Shown here in pieces: positions 1 to 13,673 of a DNA stretch of 64,000 bases (its first letter is position 1; each line of letters opens with the position of its first letter). Position numbers and translations under genes: made by a program. The stretch covers positions 11,425,501 through 11,489,500 of the forward strand of contig NC_092566.1 in assembly GCF_037975245.1 (NCBI RefSeq), written 5' to 3'. The notes beneath the pieces were generated by a model that did not search any database, was not told the DNA's origin, and worked only from the letters and a program-made list of their open reading frames with translations. The DNA is from Apostichopus japonicus. Taxonomy: Eukaryota; Echinodermata; Holothuroidea; Aspidochirotida; Stichopodidae.

Positions 1-554
1 AACCGGGGAATTCCTGGGGAGATTGAAATGGTAACGAACTGGGGAATTCCTGGGGAGACTGAATGGTAACGAACCAGGGATTTGCTGGGGAGACTGAATG
101 GTAACGAACCGGGCATTGCTGGGGAGACTGAATGGTAAAGAACCAGGGAATTCCTGGGGAGACTGAATGGTAACGAACCGGGGAATTCCTGGGGAGACCT
201 AATGGTAACGAACCAGGGGTATTCCTGGGGAGACTGAATGGTAAGAAACCGGGGAATTCCTGGGGAGACTGAATGGTAACGAACCGGGGAATTCCTGGGG
301 AGACTAAATGGTAACAAACCGGGGAATTCCTGGGGAGATTGAAATGGTAACGAACTGGGGAATTCCTGGGGAGACTGAATGGTAACGAACCAGGGATTTG
401 CTGGGGAGACTGAATGGTAACGAACCGGGCATTGCTGGGGAGACTGAATGGTAAAGAACCAGGGAATTCCTGGGGAGACTGAATGGTAACGAACTGGGGA
501 ATTCCTGGGAAGACTGAATGGTAACGAACCAGGGAATTCCTAGGGAGACTGAAT
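1..554. repeat. Minisatellite with higher-order structure (35-bp monomer, 316-bp super-unit)
   Basis: About sixteen head-to-tail copies of a 34-37 bp monomer built around GGGGAATTCCTGGGGAGACT followed by GAATGGTAACGAAC. Variant monomers recur in the same order: the sequence starting at position 1 recurs starting at 317, including the odd GATTGAAATGG monomer, the ATTTGCTGG monomer and the shortened GGGCATTGCTGG monomer. Whole blocks of nine monomers were therefore duplicated. The array stops abruptly at about 554. It is cut by the left window edge and lies downstream of EGF2 in the tolloid gene, probably in an intron. Confidence 0.93.
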
Positions 555-2128
555 ACAGATGTCAAATAAGTCAGCATATTGTTCAAGAATTCCAAACTGC
601 CAGGATTTCAATTTTATCAAACATTTGAAGTGGTCAAAAATAGAAGGAGGGCATAACACCACAATAGGTCTGATTTTACGATAGGGTGGTTTGGATGGTT
701 ATTGCTTGTCTGTAAGGGGTCAGTTAGAATTAGAGGACTAATTGGACACATGCAAGTTACATGCAAGTTAGGAAATAATTGTTTAGGGAGGTACTGTAAC
801 ATTTTAGTGTGATCACAGCACAACAACCTTGCAGCAGTTGTCTTTGCAGTAAATATCTAAGGGTGCTTGACAAAGAGGAATTTGCATCCATAAATCTATT
901 GGTTTGCCTTATTTGGTGATCAAAGCTGGAGAGTTGGAACTAGGTGTGAATAATTGTCAGGAATATCCTTTTTCCTTGGCAACATGGACTACTTAATCCC
1001 AATAAATCACAAGGAAGATGATAGTATCCTCTTCCTGTCCATTCTCTCCTTTTTAGTTCCCGCTTACCCATCCCCTCTCCCCTACCCCACCTATCCCAAC
1101 CCCTCCCCCTCCCCAAATAACTCCTTTTGGTCCTATATCATGAAAACCAGAGGCATGCAGTTTCTGTCAAAGTAGAAATGGTGAATTAATTCATAATTAC
1201 CTTTACATGGTTTATTGTGGAGTCAATGGTAGACTATAGTAGTTATTAATGAGCTATAATTCCTGAACAAGTCATGAATATTCAAATCATTGAGACATGT
1301 TAATGATATGTTACTAAGCTCCTGTCCTCAACCTCACGTAGTGAAGTGCGCAGGGTTTCAGGTGGGGTGGCCAAGTTCTAAATCTTGCGCCCCCCCCCCT
1401 CCTCCAACTGATTTAATAGGTAGGGATATGAACTTTTATAGAAAGGCCAGAGACAAATGAAGGAATTAATAAAGGAGGGGTGTGGTCCTGGGTGCTGAAG
1501 ACAACTCCCATGTAGCAGGGTATGGGAGTACCCACAGAAAAAGATTTAAGTTCTCATGACAGATGGTGCATGAGGTTGAGGTTTTTTTAGGCTAAATGCA
1601 AGCTAGTTGTGCTAATAAATATAGTCTTGAATTTTTTGTGGGAGGTTGATAAGTAGGAGTGGTATAGTTCTTGACTGACTCAATTCAAATAAATCCACCC
1701 ACTGAACAATTTTCCCTCCACCCACTGATAATGAAGGAAAAAGAGAAGGGAGGGTCATGACCACCAGGCCCCTCCACCTCCCGTCCCCCTCTGTGCATAC
1801 ACCACTAACCTCATGATCATGCAATTATTAACAGTCCAATGAACATAACTTGAAACTAAACATAATTAACATCTGAATATTAATGATTTATGACAGTACA
1901 TCCCCCATTGACCATACGAATATGCAAATATTTCAGGTTAAATGTAACAGGAGATCATAAGAAAAGAAAGAAAGAATAAAAACCCAAAACCTTACAGACT
2001 GGACCAATGGTTGAATGGTTTAGTAAAAACGGTCACCTGGGGTACGCACGATGGAGGACTTGCAGCGAGTACACGCTGTAGAATATAAATCCTACCTTCA
2101 ATACAAGTACCATTGGCGTGGTACTTAC
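555..2128. other. Non-coding, tolloid intron 14 (partial)
   Basis: Between the minisatellite and the EGF2 exon. No CUB-like exon is seen on the minus strand although the next tolloid exon should encode CUB4, so that exon must lie left of the window. Contents are short C- and CT-rich tracts (about 1060-1125 and 1389-1401) and otherwise featureless AT-rich DNA. Confidence 0.6.
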
Positions 2129-2254
2129 ATTCCTTACAGTCGTGGCCGTTTTCGTGGAGAGTGAAGCCGTTACGGCATGTACACATGTAGCTGCCTAGAG
2201 TATTAATACACGTGTGCTGACACTCCCCGTTGTTATTTTCACATTCATCCATAT
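2129..2254 (-). CDS. BMP1: Tolloid exon 14: EGF2 (calcium-binding EGF)
   Basis: Encodes residues 699-740, beginning [12 protein letters not shown], a calcium-binding EGF repeat with six cysteines. The acceptor is at 2255-2256 and a perfect GTAAGT donor follows the last base at 2129, leaving phase 1. A second donor (GTAGGA) at 2095 would extend the exon by 33 bp in the same phase. The family pattern (EGF ending shortly after CKE) favours the first donor. Confidence 0.9.
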
Positions 2255-4481
2255 CTGTAAATGAAGGGAAACATCACTTAATGAAGGTTCACTGGATGTC
2301 ATGTTCCATTTGCTTTTGGTTGAGCATAGTGTGGACACTTAAACTGCTGTGTTGCATTATTCCCCCTTTTTACTTTTTTTTCTTGAGGGATGGGAGATGG
2401 GAGGGATGAGAGATGGGAGGGATGGGAGGGAAGGGAGATGGGAGGGATGGGTGGGAGGGATGGGAGGGAGGGATGGGAGGGATGGGAGAGAGATGGGATG
2501 GATGGGTGGGAGGGATGGGAGATGGGATGGATGGGAGGGATGGGAGGGATGGGAGGGATGGGAGGGATGGGAGGGATGGGAGGGATGGGAGAGAGATGGG
2601 ATGGATGGGTGGGAGGGATGGGAGATGGGAGGGATGGGAGGGATGGGAGGGATGGGAGAGAGATGGGATGGATGGGTGGGAGGGAAGGGAGATGGGAGGG
2701 ATGGGTGGGAGGGATGGGAGGGAGGGATGGGAGGGATGGGAGGGATGGGAGGGATGGGAGAGAGATGGGATGGATGGGTGGGAGGGATGGGAGATGGGAG
2801 GGATGGGAGGGATGGGAGGGATGGGTGGGAGGGATGGTAGATGGGAGGGATGAGATGGGAGGGATGGGAGGGATGGGAGATGCGAGGGATGAGAGATGGG
2901 AGGGATGGGAGGGATGGGAGGGATGGGAGGGATGGGAGAGATGGGAGGGATGGGAGATGGGAGGGATGGGAGATGGGAGGGATGGGAGATGGGATGGATG
3001 GGTGGGAGGGATGGGAGATGGGAGGGATGGGAGGGATAGGAGGGATGGGAGATGGGAAGGATGGGAGATGGGAAGGATGGGAGATGGGAGGGAGATGGGA
3101 GGGATGGGAGGGATGGGAAGGATGGGATGGGAGGGATGGGAGGGTGAGGGGAGGAAGGGGGGTCACCACAAATCAAGACATAGAGAAGAGGAAGGTTGCA
3201 TAGTTAACAACAGTCAAAGATTATTCATAAACAATGCACCACACTAAAACCAATCCTGGTTTTCTGCACCAAAAAGAAGGTAACAGTAACCAGTGGATTC
3301 ATGAAATAATTGTCTCCAAAATAGTGCTACCTCACCTTTTTTCTACAGCAACTTACAAAAGTCTTAATTTTACCTCTACACTGTTTGCCATGGAGTTTTA
3401 CTATGGTTGATGACAATGCTAAGTTATTTTAGCATAAAAAGATTTTCCAAAAATCAACTCAAAAAGCTGCTTTTCTAAAATATATTACAGTAACTTTTGG
3501 CCAAGATTTATCATCATGGCCTTTCAACACTTTGTCATTAACTATCCACAGGGGGACAGTTACGATGGACCTTTAACCCAGAGGATGCCAGGCGCTTCTG
3601 TTTCATCTTCCCACGAACAATAGTCTCATATTATCATCACAGGTGGGATCATCTGGTGCATACCTAGCATACTATACAAAATTGTGTTGTCTCTTCACAG
3701 CTACCCAGACAAACCACAGGTAGGAGCGTGGGAGTTGGGGAGGGATAGTTGAGGAGGGAGAGGAGGGGGTTAGGGAGGTGTTGGGGTGAACCTAATGAGA
3801 CAAAACTTTTCCAAACATAACATCATTGAAGGTTTGATTGTCAATTTCAGATGACAAGGAACCTTTTTGCATCTTCTGATCTAACAAAGTATTGATGTCT
3901 GTCATTTCACCTCAAAAGACTTATGTATCTGGAAAACATCAAAGATAACAAATTGTCTTGTTTTCATGGTACTCTGAAGGAGACTCAGGGTATGTATGTA
4001 CATATGTATGTATTTTAGATCCTCCTGCAAGCAGGAACTCTGCCGAAGTCAGTCTCTTAGATTCATATTTAACGTCCATGATTGTGAATTGTCAATTGTC
4101 AACAACTCTGTAACTGGACGACATACATTAATCTTGGTGTGACTCGAACTCAGGACCTTATGATTGAAAGGCACCAGCGTTAACCACTGAGCTAACACTC
4201 CAGGGTAGCTAGGTCACTTCATATTGATTAATCATTTTGGAGTGTTAGCTAAATATGAATCTAAGAGACTGACTTCGGTCAGCTTGGGGCTTTGATAAGC
4301 CAATGAGGCTTCTTCTCGAGGTCCTGCTTCCAGGAGGATCTAAAATACATACATACATACATACATACATACATACATACATACATACATACATACATAC
4401 ATACATACATACATACATACATACATACATACATACATACATACATACATACATACATACATACATACATACATACATACA

Positions 4482-4512
<31 letters not shown>

Positions 4513-7500
4513 TGATTAACTCATATTGATTACTCAAGTCTTTACACCTCACCTGCAAAGAAAGTAGCAAAGAAGCCTTTCTTGGAGACGGTACTGTCAG
4601 ACTTAAATTGGATGTATAGCGTGTTGGATGGAGATGTAACCGTTTCTGGAATATCGCTACCACATAGCCTGTTACCGATACGATCGGCATCCGGAGAGAA
4701 TCCACCGCGGATCTCAACAAAGTCATATTTACAGAGCTGAAGGAGAATAACAAGACAGTTCAGGCATACAAGAACGGTTTGTAACTTGACTCGACTTGCG
4801 ATGACAATGAAACTACTTTTGACTTGACATGACGAAAAATGACTTGGTATAATACAACTTTGCAAATTTGGGACAGACGTTGATTTCCTTCTGAAATTAT
4901 TTGTGAAATTTACTCCAGTCTGTTGGTTCATTTATAAAGAAGAGAAGGTAGCACTAATTGGAAACATTGCAACTGTGAGGATAAAGTTAGGCGTAAGGTT
5001 TGGAAATGAAAAAAAAATAAAACATACCTTTCATTTTGTGGAATTACATACTATCTGTAGTAGTATAAACATTTAATAACTCACTAACTAGAAACAACCA
5101 AGACTATTAGTAATATTTGAGAAACGCCTAGGATGATCAGGATTTTATTTTCCCCTGTAGAGGTCATAAAGATTACCCAGGACGCATCAGCATTTGGAAA
5201 CCCAAGGTGGATCAACGACGAAAGTAAGGCGCATTATGCAATAAAGAAAAATATCACGATGAACATCTATAATTCATAGTGAAGGCTTAAATTTGTTCTG
5301 CATACAATCCCCAAACTGAACACTGTGATAATGTGTACAGAACACAGAGAGGAACGTAACAAAGTTTCACCATTCTATCTTGGTAGAGAAATGAGTAGCC
5401 GACGAGCCACCATCCTGCAGAGAATGGCAACCATGCAACGTTGAGTTTAGATCAATAGGGATTTTACTTAGAGCACTGTTTCTAAAATGAAAACATGATG
5501 TTGCCATTAACCATACATTCTCAAAATGTAAAAAAGGCTCAAATGATTGTATATAAACCATGTATAGACAAATACATCCAACTATATGTCTATATATTTA
5601 TTTTATTTATTTATTTATTTATTTGTTTTTCCACAGAAGTACAAAGCGGAGGGAAGTCTTCCATAAAGCTTAAAAGCTTAACAAAGTGGAAGACTCCCTA
5701 AAGAAAAAAAAATTAATTAATAAATACAAATTGAATGTTTGTTACATTATGTACAGAAACTGCTGAAGTAAATAACTCATTTACATAATTTAATATGATG
5801 ATATCAATTCTTTTTTTTAAACATTTCTTAAATGAATTCTTTGTAGCCTTAGATTTAACGGTATTGCTTAATGAGTTCCATAACTTAGTTGCACGGTTGC
5901 GAAAGCTGCGTGTACCTAATTTCGTATGATAGAAGTTGCAATGAGCATTTTGTCTATTTCGGGTATTATAATTGTATAATTCTACATTAATTGTATAGAA
6001 ATTATGAAAGGAACCTGGAAGTAGCCCATGCCATGCTTTATACGTAAATACAGCAAGTTGTAGCCTTATAATATCATTTAATTTCAGCAGGTTTTGACCT
6101 TTAAACAATGGACTAGTATGCTGACATATATTAATGACACAGGCTTGGTGTATGAGCATCCAGTGATACAAACATACTTCTAACCCAGTACATTATCAAC
6201 ATACAGTTTAGGTTCATGATTAAGTTTCATAAAGCAAGCCTCATTATACTTACCTCAGTCCCTTCTAACTGAAAGTCTCTGAATTGCAATGATATATGGT
6301 AACTTGATGGAGCTGAAATCTTCCATATACAATTCTTATCCCTTGGGTACATGTTTGGGTACTGAGGGGTGCTAATGTTACCCTGTAGGGATGTCTTTAG
6401 TCCTCCACAAGCCTCTGTCATTCATGGAAAAAATGAGTTTTAATTTGTTTAGAGAGAGAAGAAAATGGTGAATCAGACAGAAAATATCTTAATTGCCATT
6501 TGAAGAAAAAATATTAACAGTTGATAGTTAAATTTATTGATTGACTTATACATATATCTACATTAAAATTGACTTCCACAAAAGTTGATGCAAAAACCAA
6601 ATAACGCTGTGGTTCAGACAATCAAGAAAAAAATTAACCAATATTCCTATTTGTTTGGGGGTACTCGATAAATACCAAAAAAGAGACAAGTCTCTGGCCA
6701 ATGGATTTCATAGACTCCAATGGAAATCATCAATAATTTGGTTATTTTCTTCCACATGACAACACAAACATTTAGGTGGGTGATCAAATGAAATTATACT
6801 TGAAGTACATATTAAACAAACAAAATATTTGGTTAAATGATGGATATCATTGACCAAACAGAAATCTCTGCTTCAAATAATTCTATTTCTGTTCCATTTA
6901 TGAAAAACTCTATGTGGTTAAAGTCTTCTTGAATTTGGTTATTAATGATACTTTGACATTAAAGAGTGTCTGTAACAAATTTGAACTCTTCAGAAATTCT
7001 AAGCCATTAAAAAACTTTATCTTAATTTTAGCAATCTAGCGCAATTTCGTTTTTTATCATTTTTTTTGCTTCTGTTTGTGATATTCAATATTAAAGAATG
7101 TTCACACAATGGCATTGAACAATATTTGACCAAAATCTGTCTTTTCCAAGTTCTGTCCTATAAAGTTTCTACGGTAGGGTTTCAAAATGCAAATCATCAA
7201 TAATTATTTCGGCACAGTTTTAGCTCGAAGACCAATTTTTGCCGTTGCTTGCAAGGGAAGTTTTTTTCTTGTCTCTACAAAATGCAGACAGTAATGAAAC
7301 ATCAGACATTTTTTTGTGCGCGAGTCTTCACTCCCTTTAAAGTTTCAAAGTTGTTGATGCACCAGGACACATAGATCGACAACGTGGGAGTGTTGAGATT
7401 TGGAGTTTGAAGCAGAAAGATTTGGCAAAACCACCTATCTATCTTTTGTACATTGTTTGTTTTCTTTGCCACACCAGATTATTGAGCATTGGGTCTATTT

Positions 7501-10500
7501 CGCTATAAATACACAGTTTTTATTTGTTGACAAAAATATTGAAGTTCACAAGTGCAATGGAGTTATTTTAGCAATACTTCTCATCTCCCTGTTTCTATTT
7601 CCTCCCCAAAATGTCTTCTTTGTGAACTCAAAGAAGTTCTGATACCCAAAAAGGTAAAAGAGCAAACAAGAGTAAACATAAACAGGGGTCAGGATACATA
7701 TATATCTGGTATAGTTTCGTTCTATGATTTCCTGGTTCATTCACTATTCGTCTCCACAGGCTTCCCCAGGTCTCATCTGCCCCGTTAAAGGGACGATACA
7801 GTATAACCTCATGGACATTCCTCACTCGCCCTGCTTTGTAGTGATATATTTCCCCCTCCCCCCTCCCCCACACCTCAAAACACCATCACCTATCTACACC
7901 ACGTCCCTGATTTTAGCGACCCCTAACAAATTTTATCTTAACTATACAGTCCCATATTAAACATGATGGTCTTTATGTTTGTGTCGCGTAATTACTCTTT
8001 TATCAAAAGTAGACCAGCTAGATATTTCAAGACATTATTTTTGTATTGCCTAGGAATTGTTATCCCACTCTAACAGGACTCAGGGTGGCAATAAAAGTGA
8101 TGTGACCTCATTCTTAACTAGTCAGCATTTTGGCCTGGCAGGTAAACTTCACTGATCAATAATGCTGGTAATGTTTGAGTTGAGAAAAATCTAGGTTCTG
8201 ATTCTGCATTACATTCAGCTTTAACAATTGATTTTTCTTTGCAATACCAATTTTTTTTTAATTCAGCAAAATGTGCAAAAGATTTTGTTGTTGTTTTATG
8301 AATCTGAGAGAAGCATTTGAAAGTAAAAACTGTAACTCTACATGTATGCCTAATCTTGACAAGTTGATTTGCTTTCGACATCGAAGAGACAGTGACTTTA
8401 AGTATATCCTTTTACCTACCACATGCATATTTGGGTTAACTTGTTCATATCCTTTTACATCAAATAACATGTTACCCTTACAGCTTTCATGTTTTGGCAG
8501 GAGTTCCTATTTCCCAAGTCGCTATTTCAGTCTCAGGTAAAATGTTGTAAACAGATGAAGAGAGGTTAAGGGAAATCTTTTACTATTCATGTTAAACCAC
8601 CAGTGACTTTGACAAACTGGGTCAAAACAATCATTTGCAACTCTCGTAAATCAAAACAATTTTTGTTTCCTTTTTGCAATTTGTAGTCAGCTTTAGGGGG
8701 GTAGAAAGGGCAGCCAAAGTTTAACTACTCCTGCCATTCTAAAATTTACAATGATACATGTATCAGGGATGACACACTGACACCAAATATGCTATAAAGA
8801 TTCAAAACTGGTCACTCATTTATATGGAACAACTCCTGCACAACTGAAGATAGATCTTTCCAGAGGCAAATGATACAGATAGGTTTAGAGAAGAAAAAAA
8901 ATAACACACATTGTAAACTATTATGCACTGAATTTAATTAAAATGTTATCTGGGGGGAAAGAGTTTAGGCAAAACAATTAAAGAAAGAAAATTTGTTACA
9001 ACCTCTTTGGAAGTTAGATTTTGGGATTTAATTCTCACCTAACGTGGCATCTTACTGTAAAAGTACTGTTACACTAACCCTGAAATTTATTTTCAACTTC
9101 TTGTTTTAGTTTTACAAAATTTCTACATAGCTTGTTTTTTTGATACTACATTGATGTGTGGTCTATGCTATGGTGGAAGGCCAATGTCCATCTGTTTTTT
9201 AACACATAAAAACTTACAATCACTTAAGAACTAACTTGGAAGCAGATACAAGGCTTGGCCTATAGCCCCCTGCTATTCAAACTGGAGGGGTCACGGCCAT
9301 GTTTAAGGTCGGCCAAAAGAGTTGGGTCACAGAGCAAGAGAGGTTGAATACCGGAGGGAGTGGGGGGTGGGGATCCCCCTTGAGGTGGTTGGGTATAGAT
9401 AAAGGACTGTCCTGGAATGTAATTTACAGAGACAGAGAGGTTTATGATTTACGATGGATATGGAAACTTACTTTCACATCCGAGACCATCCCGCATAAGA
9501 GTAAACCCTGGGTTACATTCACATCGATAGCTCCCTACAGTGTTGATGCATGCGTGTTCACAGCCTCCATCATTGTCAGCACACTCATCAATCTCTGTGT
9601 ATGTGGGGAAAGAAATCATAAACAAAAACGATACAAAATCATAAGACTGAGCAAAAGTATATCCTCACCAACCCCCTCTGATATTCTCTTCCCCTCCCCC
9701 CTCCCACCCACCACCACACCCTTCCCTTATCTCACTTGCACAAAACCCTCCCTTTTGGCTTTGTATCATACAGCTTCTATCGGTGCATTGAAAATCAAAT
9801 GAGAAATACTGTATAACATATATCAAATATCTTAGAAATATCACAAATTCACAAATTCCCCGATGAAATCTTGGTCCATGGTAAATTAAGATAAATTTGT
9901 TTGAGATGATAAAAAAAAGGTGATACGTAAGGACAATAGGTAGGGGGAAGGGGGTGGGCATTTCTAGGATAAATGAAACTTTTCAAACAAGTATGTAATT
10001 TGATTGGATTTGAAGGGGCTTTTATCATTCTTCCTCTTCTCTTCTCCTTTTTTTTTTTTTTTTTTTGGTCATCTCAGAGATAAGAACATTTTGTACTTGA
10101 TGTAGAAATGAAAAAAACACATCAAATATTAAAACATGATTAAATAATTTACTGCAGCTAGGATAAAATTGCTCAAAGCGTAGGATTCTTCACACTGATA
10201 TGCTACACTCCTGCTCTCCCCCCCCCCCCCCATCTGATATCTATCTAGCTACACTCCCCCTAATTGTGGTGTCTCAACTTCATTCACACCCTCGTAATAT
10301 TTCAAATAAAGTGGGCACAGAAATGATGAAATGAAATTTACTTGTTTATAATAGACAGTTATTAATACTCACAATTGAGTTGATTAAACAAAATATCTTT
10401 TTAATACCAATATACCTTGAAAGAACTCTGCGGAGAATCCAGCCTTGTTCACTGAACTGTCAGAGACGAACTTGACACTGATGGTATTGCCCGTGGATTT

Positions 10501-13500
10501 GAGGTCATCCGGAAGCATGGTGTACCCACAGAAACGCCCCAGTAAGGGAGAATCGATGTCGCTACCGTCTCGAACCTCCACGTAGTCGTAAATGCAATTA
10601 TCGTGTCGTTCCACCTGTCGACAGTCGATCAAAAAAAAGAAGCAATACGTGACTGCAGCTGGAAACTACCTGGAGCCGTTACATGAAAACGTAAACATTT
10701 CAGCTGGACATTAATATGCCAGCGGGGTTATCGATAGGATCAAATAAAGTGTAATATATCATTCTATCAGCCATCATTCTCAGAAACGATCACTGAAAGG
10801 TAAAAGTACTTTTTCTTTTCATACATATATATATATACATTTCTACATATATCATTTCGTTCACAGTTGGTCTATCACAGTCAACATTTTTTTTAGAATT
10901 TCAAACCTTTATTGAACTAATTTTATGTCAGGAGATGCAAGTTACTATCTTGAAGCTATTCTGATGAAAGAGGCTTTAAACTCTCTCCGTTTCTAAAAAG
11001 GTCTTATAAACCATGCAATCTACTCTTGTAGGAGTGTTGGCTCAGTGGTTAACGCTGGTGCCTTGCAATAATAAGGTCCCGAGTTCGAGCCACTCCAAGA
11101 TTAATGTATGTTGTCCAGTTACAGAGTTGTTGACAATTGACAATTAATAATCATGGACGTTAAATATGAATCTAAGAGACTGACTTCGGTCAGCTCGCAG
11201 CTTTGATAAGCCAATGATGGCTTCTTCGCGAGTTCCTGCTTGCAGGAGGATCTAAAATACAAACATCTACACTTTATACAGATTCATTGCAGCTTCACCA
11301 CAACCTTCAATCGATTTAAGAGTGAATACCAATTCCATATTTAATAGTCAGTTGGTTTCAGGGTTTAATTGGTAGCACCAGTGAAGGGGAGTAAAAATAT
11401 GGGTTATTGCATTTGGTAATGGCTATTATCTTCACAATTGATTCATACTTAAAAATAAACAGATTTACTATGCAGAATCTTTCTGTTCTATTCACTTTCT
11501 GACCCATCCCCACCATGAAAAAAATTCTTGTTCTCTGCCCTTAAATACATTGAACACTTAGCAATTTACCAATCCCTGCTTTTGATAAACAATTTCAAAG
11601 ATTGTAACTGAGAACATTTCAAAATGTTTTTTTTATTTTTTCAATACATTCGATGACACTTATTACCAGAACAAATGGAAGTCAGAACCCTGACAAAGTT
11701 ATCATTCAAACTTAAAAAGAGTTTAAAGAAATAACATTAAACTTCTGAAATTTTTGAGAACTTACATCAAAAGAATTAAATCTGAGTCCGACTTGGTAGC
11801 CCCGTCTGTTTCTGTTTCTTATCGTGATGACCCAGATACATTCCTTGTTGGAGCTATAATAGTCCGGATAATTTGGACTCTGAATGACTCCTCTCTCCCT
11901 TCTGGTGATGTTACCTCCACAGATTGCTAGATGGCAAAATGGACAAAGTTGCAGTTCATTTATTCGTCTTTAACAATGAGCAAGTTCAAATTGCGATCAT
12001 ATGCATGATTAATATTAATGTTAAACGTAAAACTTCAAATTTCCACTCCATTCAAATCTTTAGTCAAAATTTCTGCCACTGGAACACAAGAATATTTTCT
12101 GTTTAGTATCACCAATGTTGTACACTTGATTTTCATAAATCCGGACCAAATTCCTGATCGTGGGTTTAAAACTTACCTTCATACTTTGCAGAAAATCCCA
12201 AACTAAATGGGTGAGTGGACTTCTTCATCTTGACCCACAGTCTATTGCGTGTAGAAACGATGGGAGCTGGGGCATTACCTCCACAGAATTGTCCTGATAC
12301 AAAGTTATGAAACAAAATACCAATAATTAGCAAATAAATACACTCTCAAAGAAGTTAGTCACTTTTGCACTCACAAGAGCTGTTCATCAAAGTATTCAAT
12401 AAAAGAGGAAATTATGTTGTCATCAGAAAGAAATTTTGACAGAAATCAACAAAACAATCTATAATTAATTGGCAAATCACAGAGTTCACAAAGGACAAAC
12501 AAAAGATTTAAAATGAGAAATTGGGGAAGGTAAGCCAAAAATATATCAGAACAAGCAAACTTTTTGGATACAAATATAGGATTGAAATCAGCTACATCTG
12601 GAATTAGTCTTCTGTTTTACAGACTGAATAATCCAGATCATCTCATTTGAGACCTGATCCTTATTTATCATTCCTCCGTTTCAAACACAATCCAACCCAT
12701 TTCCTATCATTTGGGGATAAGAAAGGATATGAATACTTTTTGCTTAGTTAATCATTCATATTTTTCATTTCTATACTTTCCTGATGTCATTTACAGATCA
12801 GAAACCTAAAAGCAAGTGGAGGCAGTAAGATTTGACAACTGTTTTGAAAGATTTACAATTATCAGCATTTCATCTTCCAAGATAACCAGACTTATACTTA
12901 TTACAAAGTTCCTGAAAGCTCTCTTCATGTTTAGGGCTGAAATTTGCAATGATTTTTTTTAAAGGAAATTTGCCAACGATGTGTGTTGCTTGATTTCTGC
13001 TCGATACGACTAGAGACTTACCGAGCACTGGTGAAAATTCCCAATGGCCGTCTCTCACCACGATGTAATCATACCAGCAGTTCTTGCTTCCGACCATGTC
13101 CAAGGAGGAGATAGTTAATCGTATCGTTTCGCCTGGCGTAACACTTATTCGCCATATACATTCATCTGCTATATTTGCTGCATCTCGTTGCAAAGGATAG
13201 GTGAAATTACCATTTGATTCTATGAACGTCCTACCACAGGCTGAAATAAACAATAAAGGTATCCGGAAGTTAACCTAACTCATGCTAAATAGTCTTGATA
13301 AATATTTGAACATGCATTTTAATGACGATGATGATCAAAAACTTTTTCACATTTAACCATGTTTTATGTCAAATGTATAACCATAGCCAATGTCTGGTAA
13401 TAATTTCAAAAACTATAAAGAGAAAAAGAAATGGTATCACCATGCATCTGAATCTTCATATTGAATGTAAATTCTTTTAACATATAAATATAAAAATTAT

Positions 13501-13631
13501 TCAAATCGTAGTGAGTTGGAAAATCCAGAACAGTGAAAAAACTTCCAGACTCCACCGGGATTTGAACCCAGGCCTCCAGCTTTATATGCGGACACCCTAA
13601 CAGCTAGGCTATGGACGCTGATTGTATGTCC

Positions 13632-13673
<42 letters not shown>

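Noticed and set aside
1-554. CRISPR-like regular repeats
   Set aside because: Monomers abut without unique spacers and form a higher-order minisatellite in a eukaryotic gene.
954-1175. Small ORF with proline-rich stretch
   Set aside because: Driven by a CT-rich tract; no upstream or downstream exon.
2349-3247. Long open frames of GWEGWE or HPSHPS repeats on both strands
   Set aside because: They are translations of the GGGAT/GGGAG minisatellite; several overlapping frames are open because the repeat lacks stop words.
4245-4753. MYVCMYVC and HTYIHTYI open frames
   Set aside because: Translation of the (ATAC)n microsatellite. Only the part at 4553-4736 is real (tolloid exon 13).
11031-11110. 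tRNA gene (also at 34240, 47181 and 13500 minus)
   Set aside because: Pol III boxes are present but acceptor stems do not close and the sequences continue into shared SINE bodies and tails.
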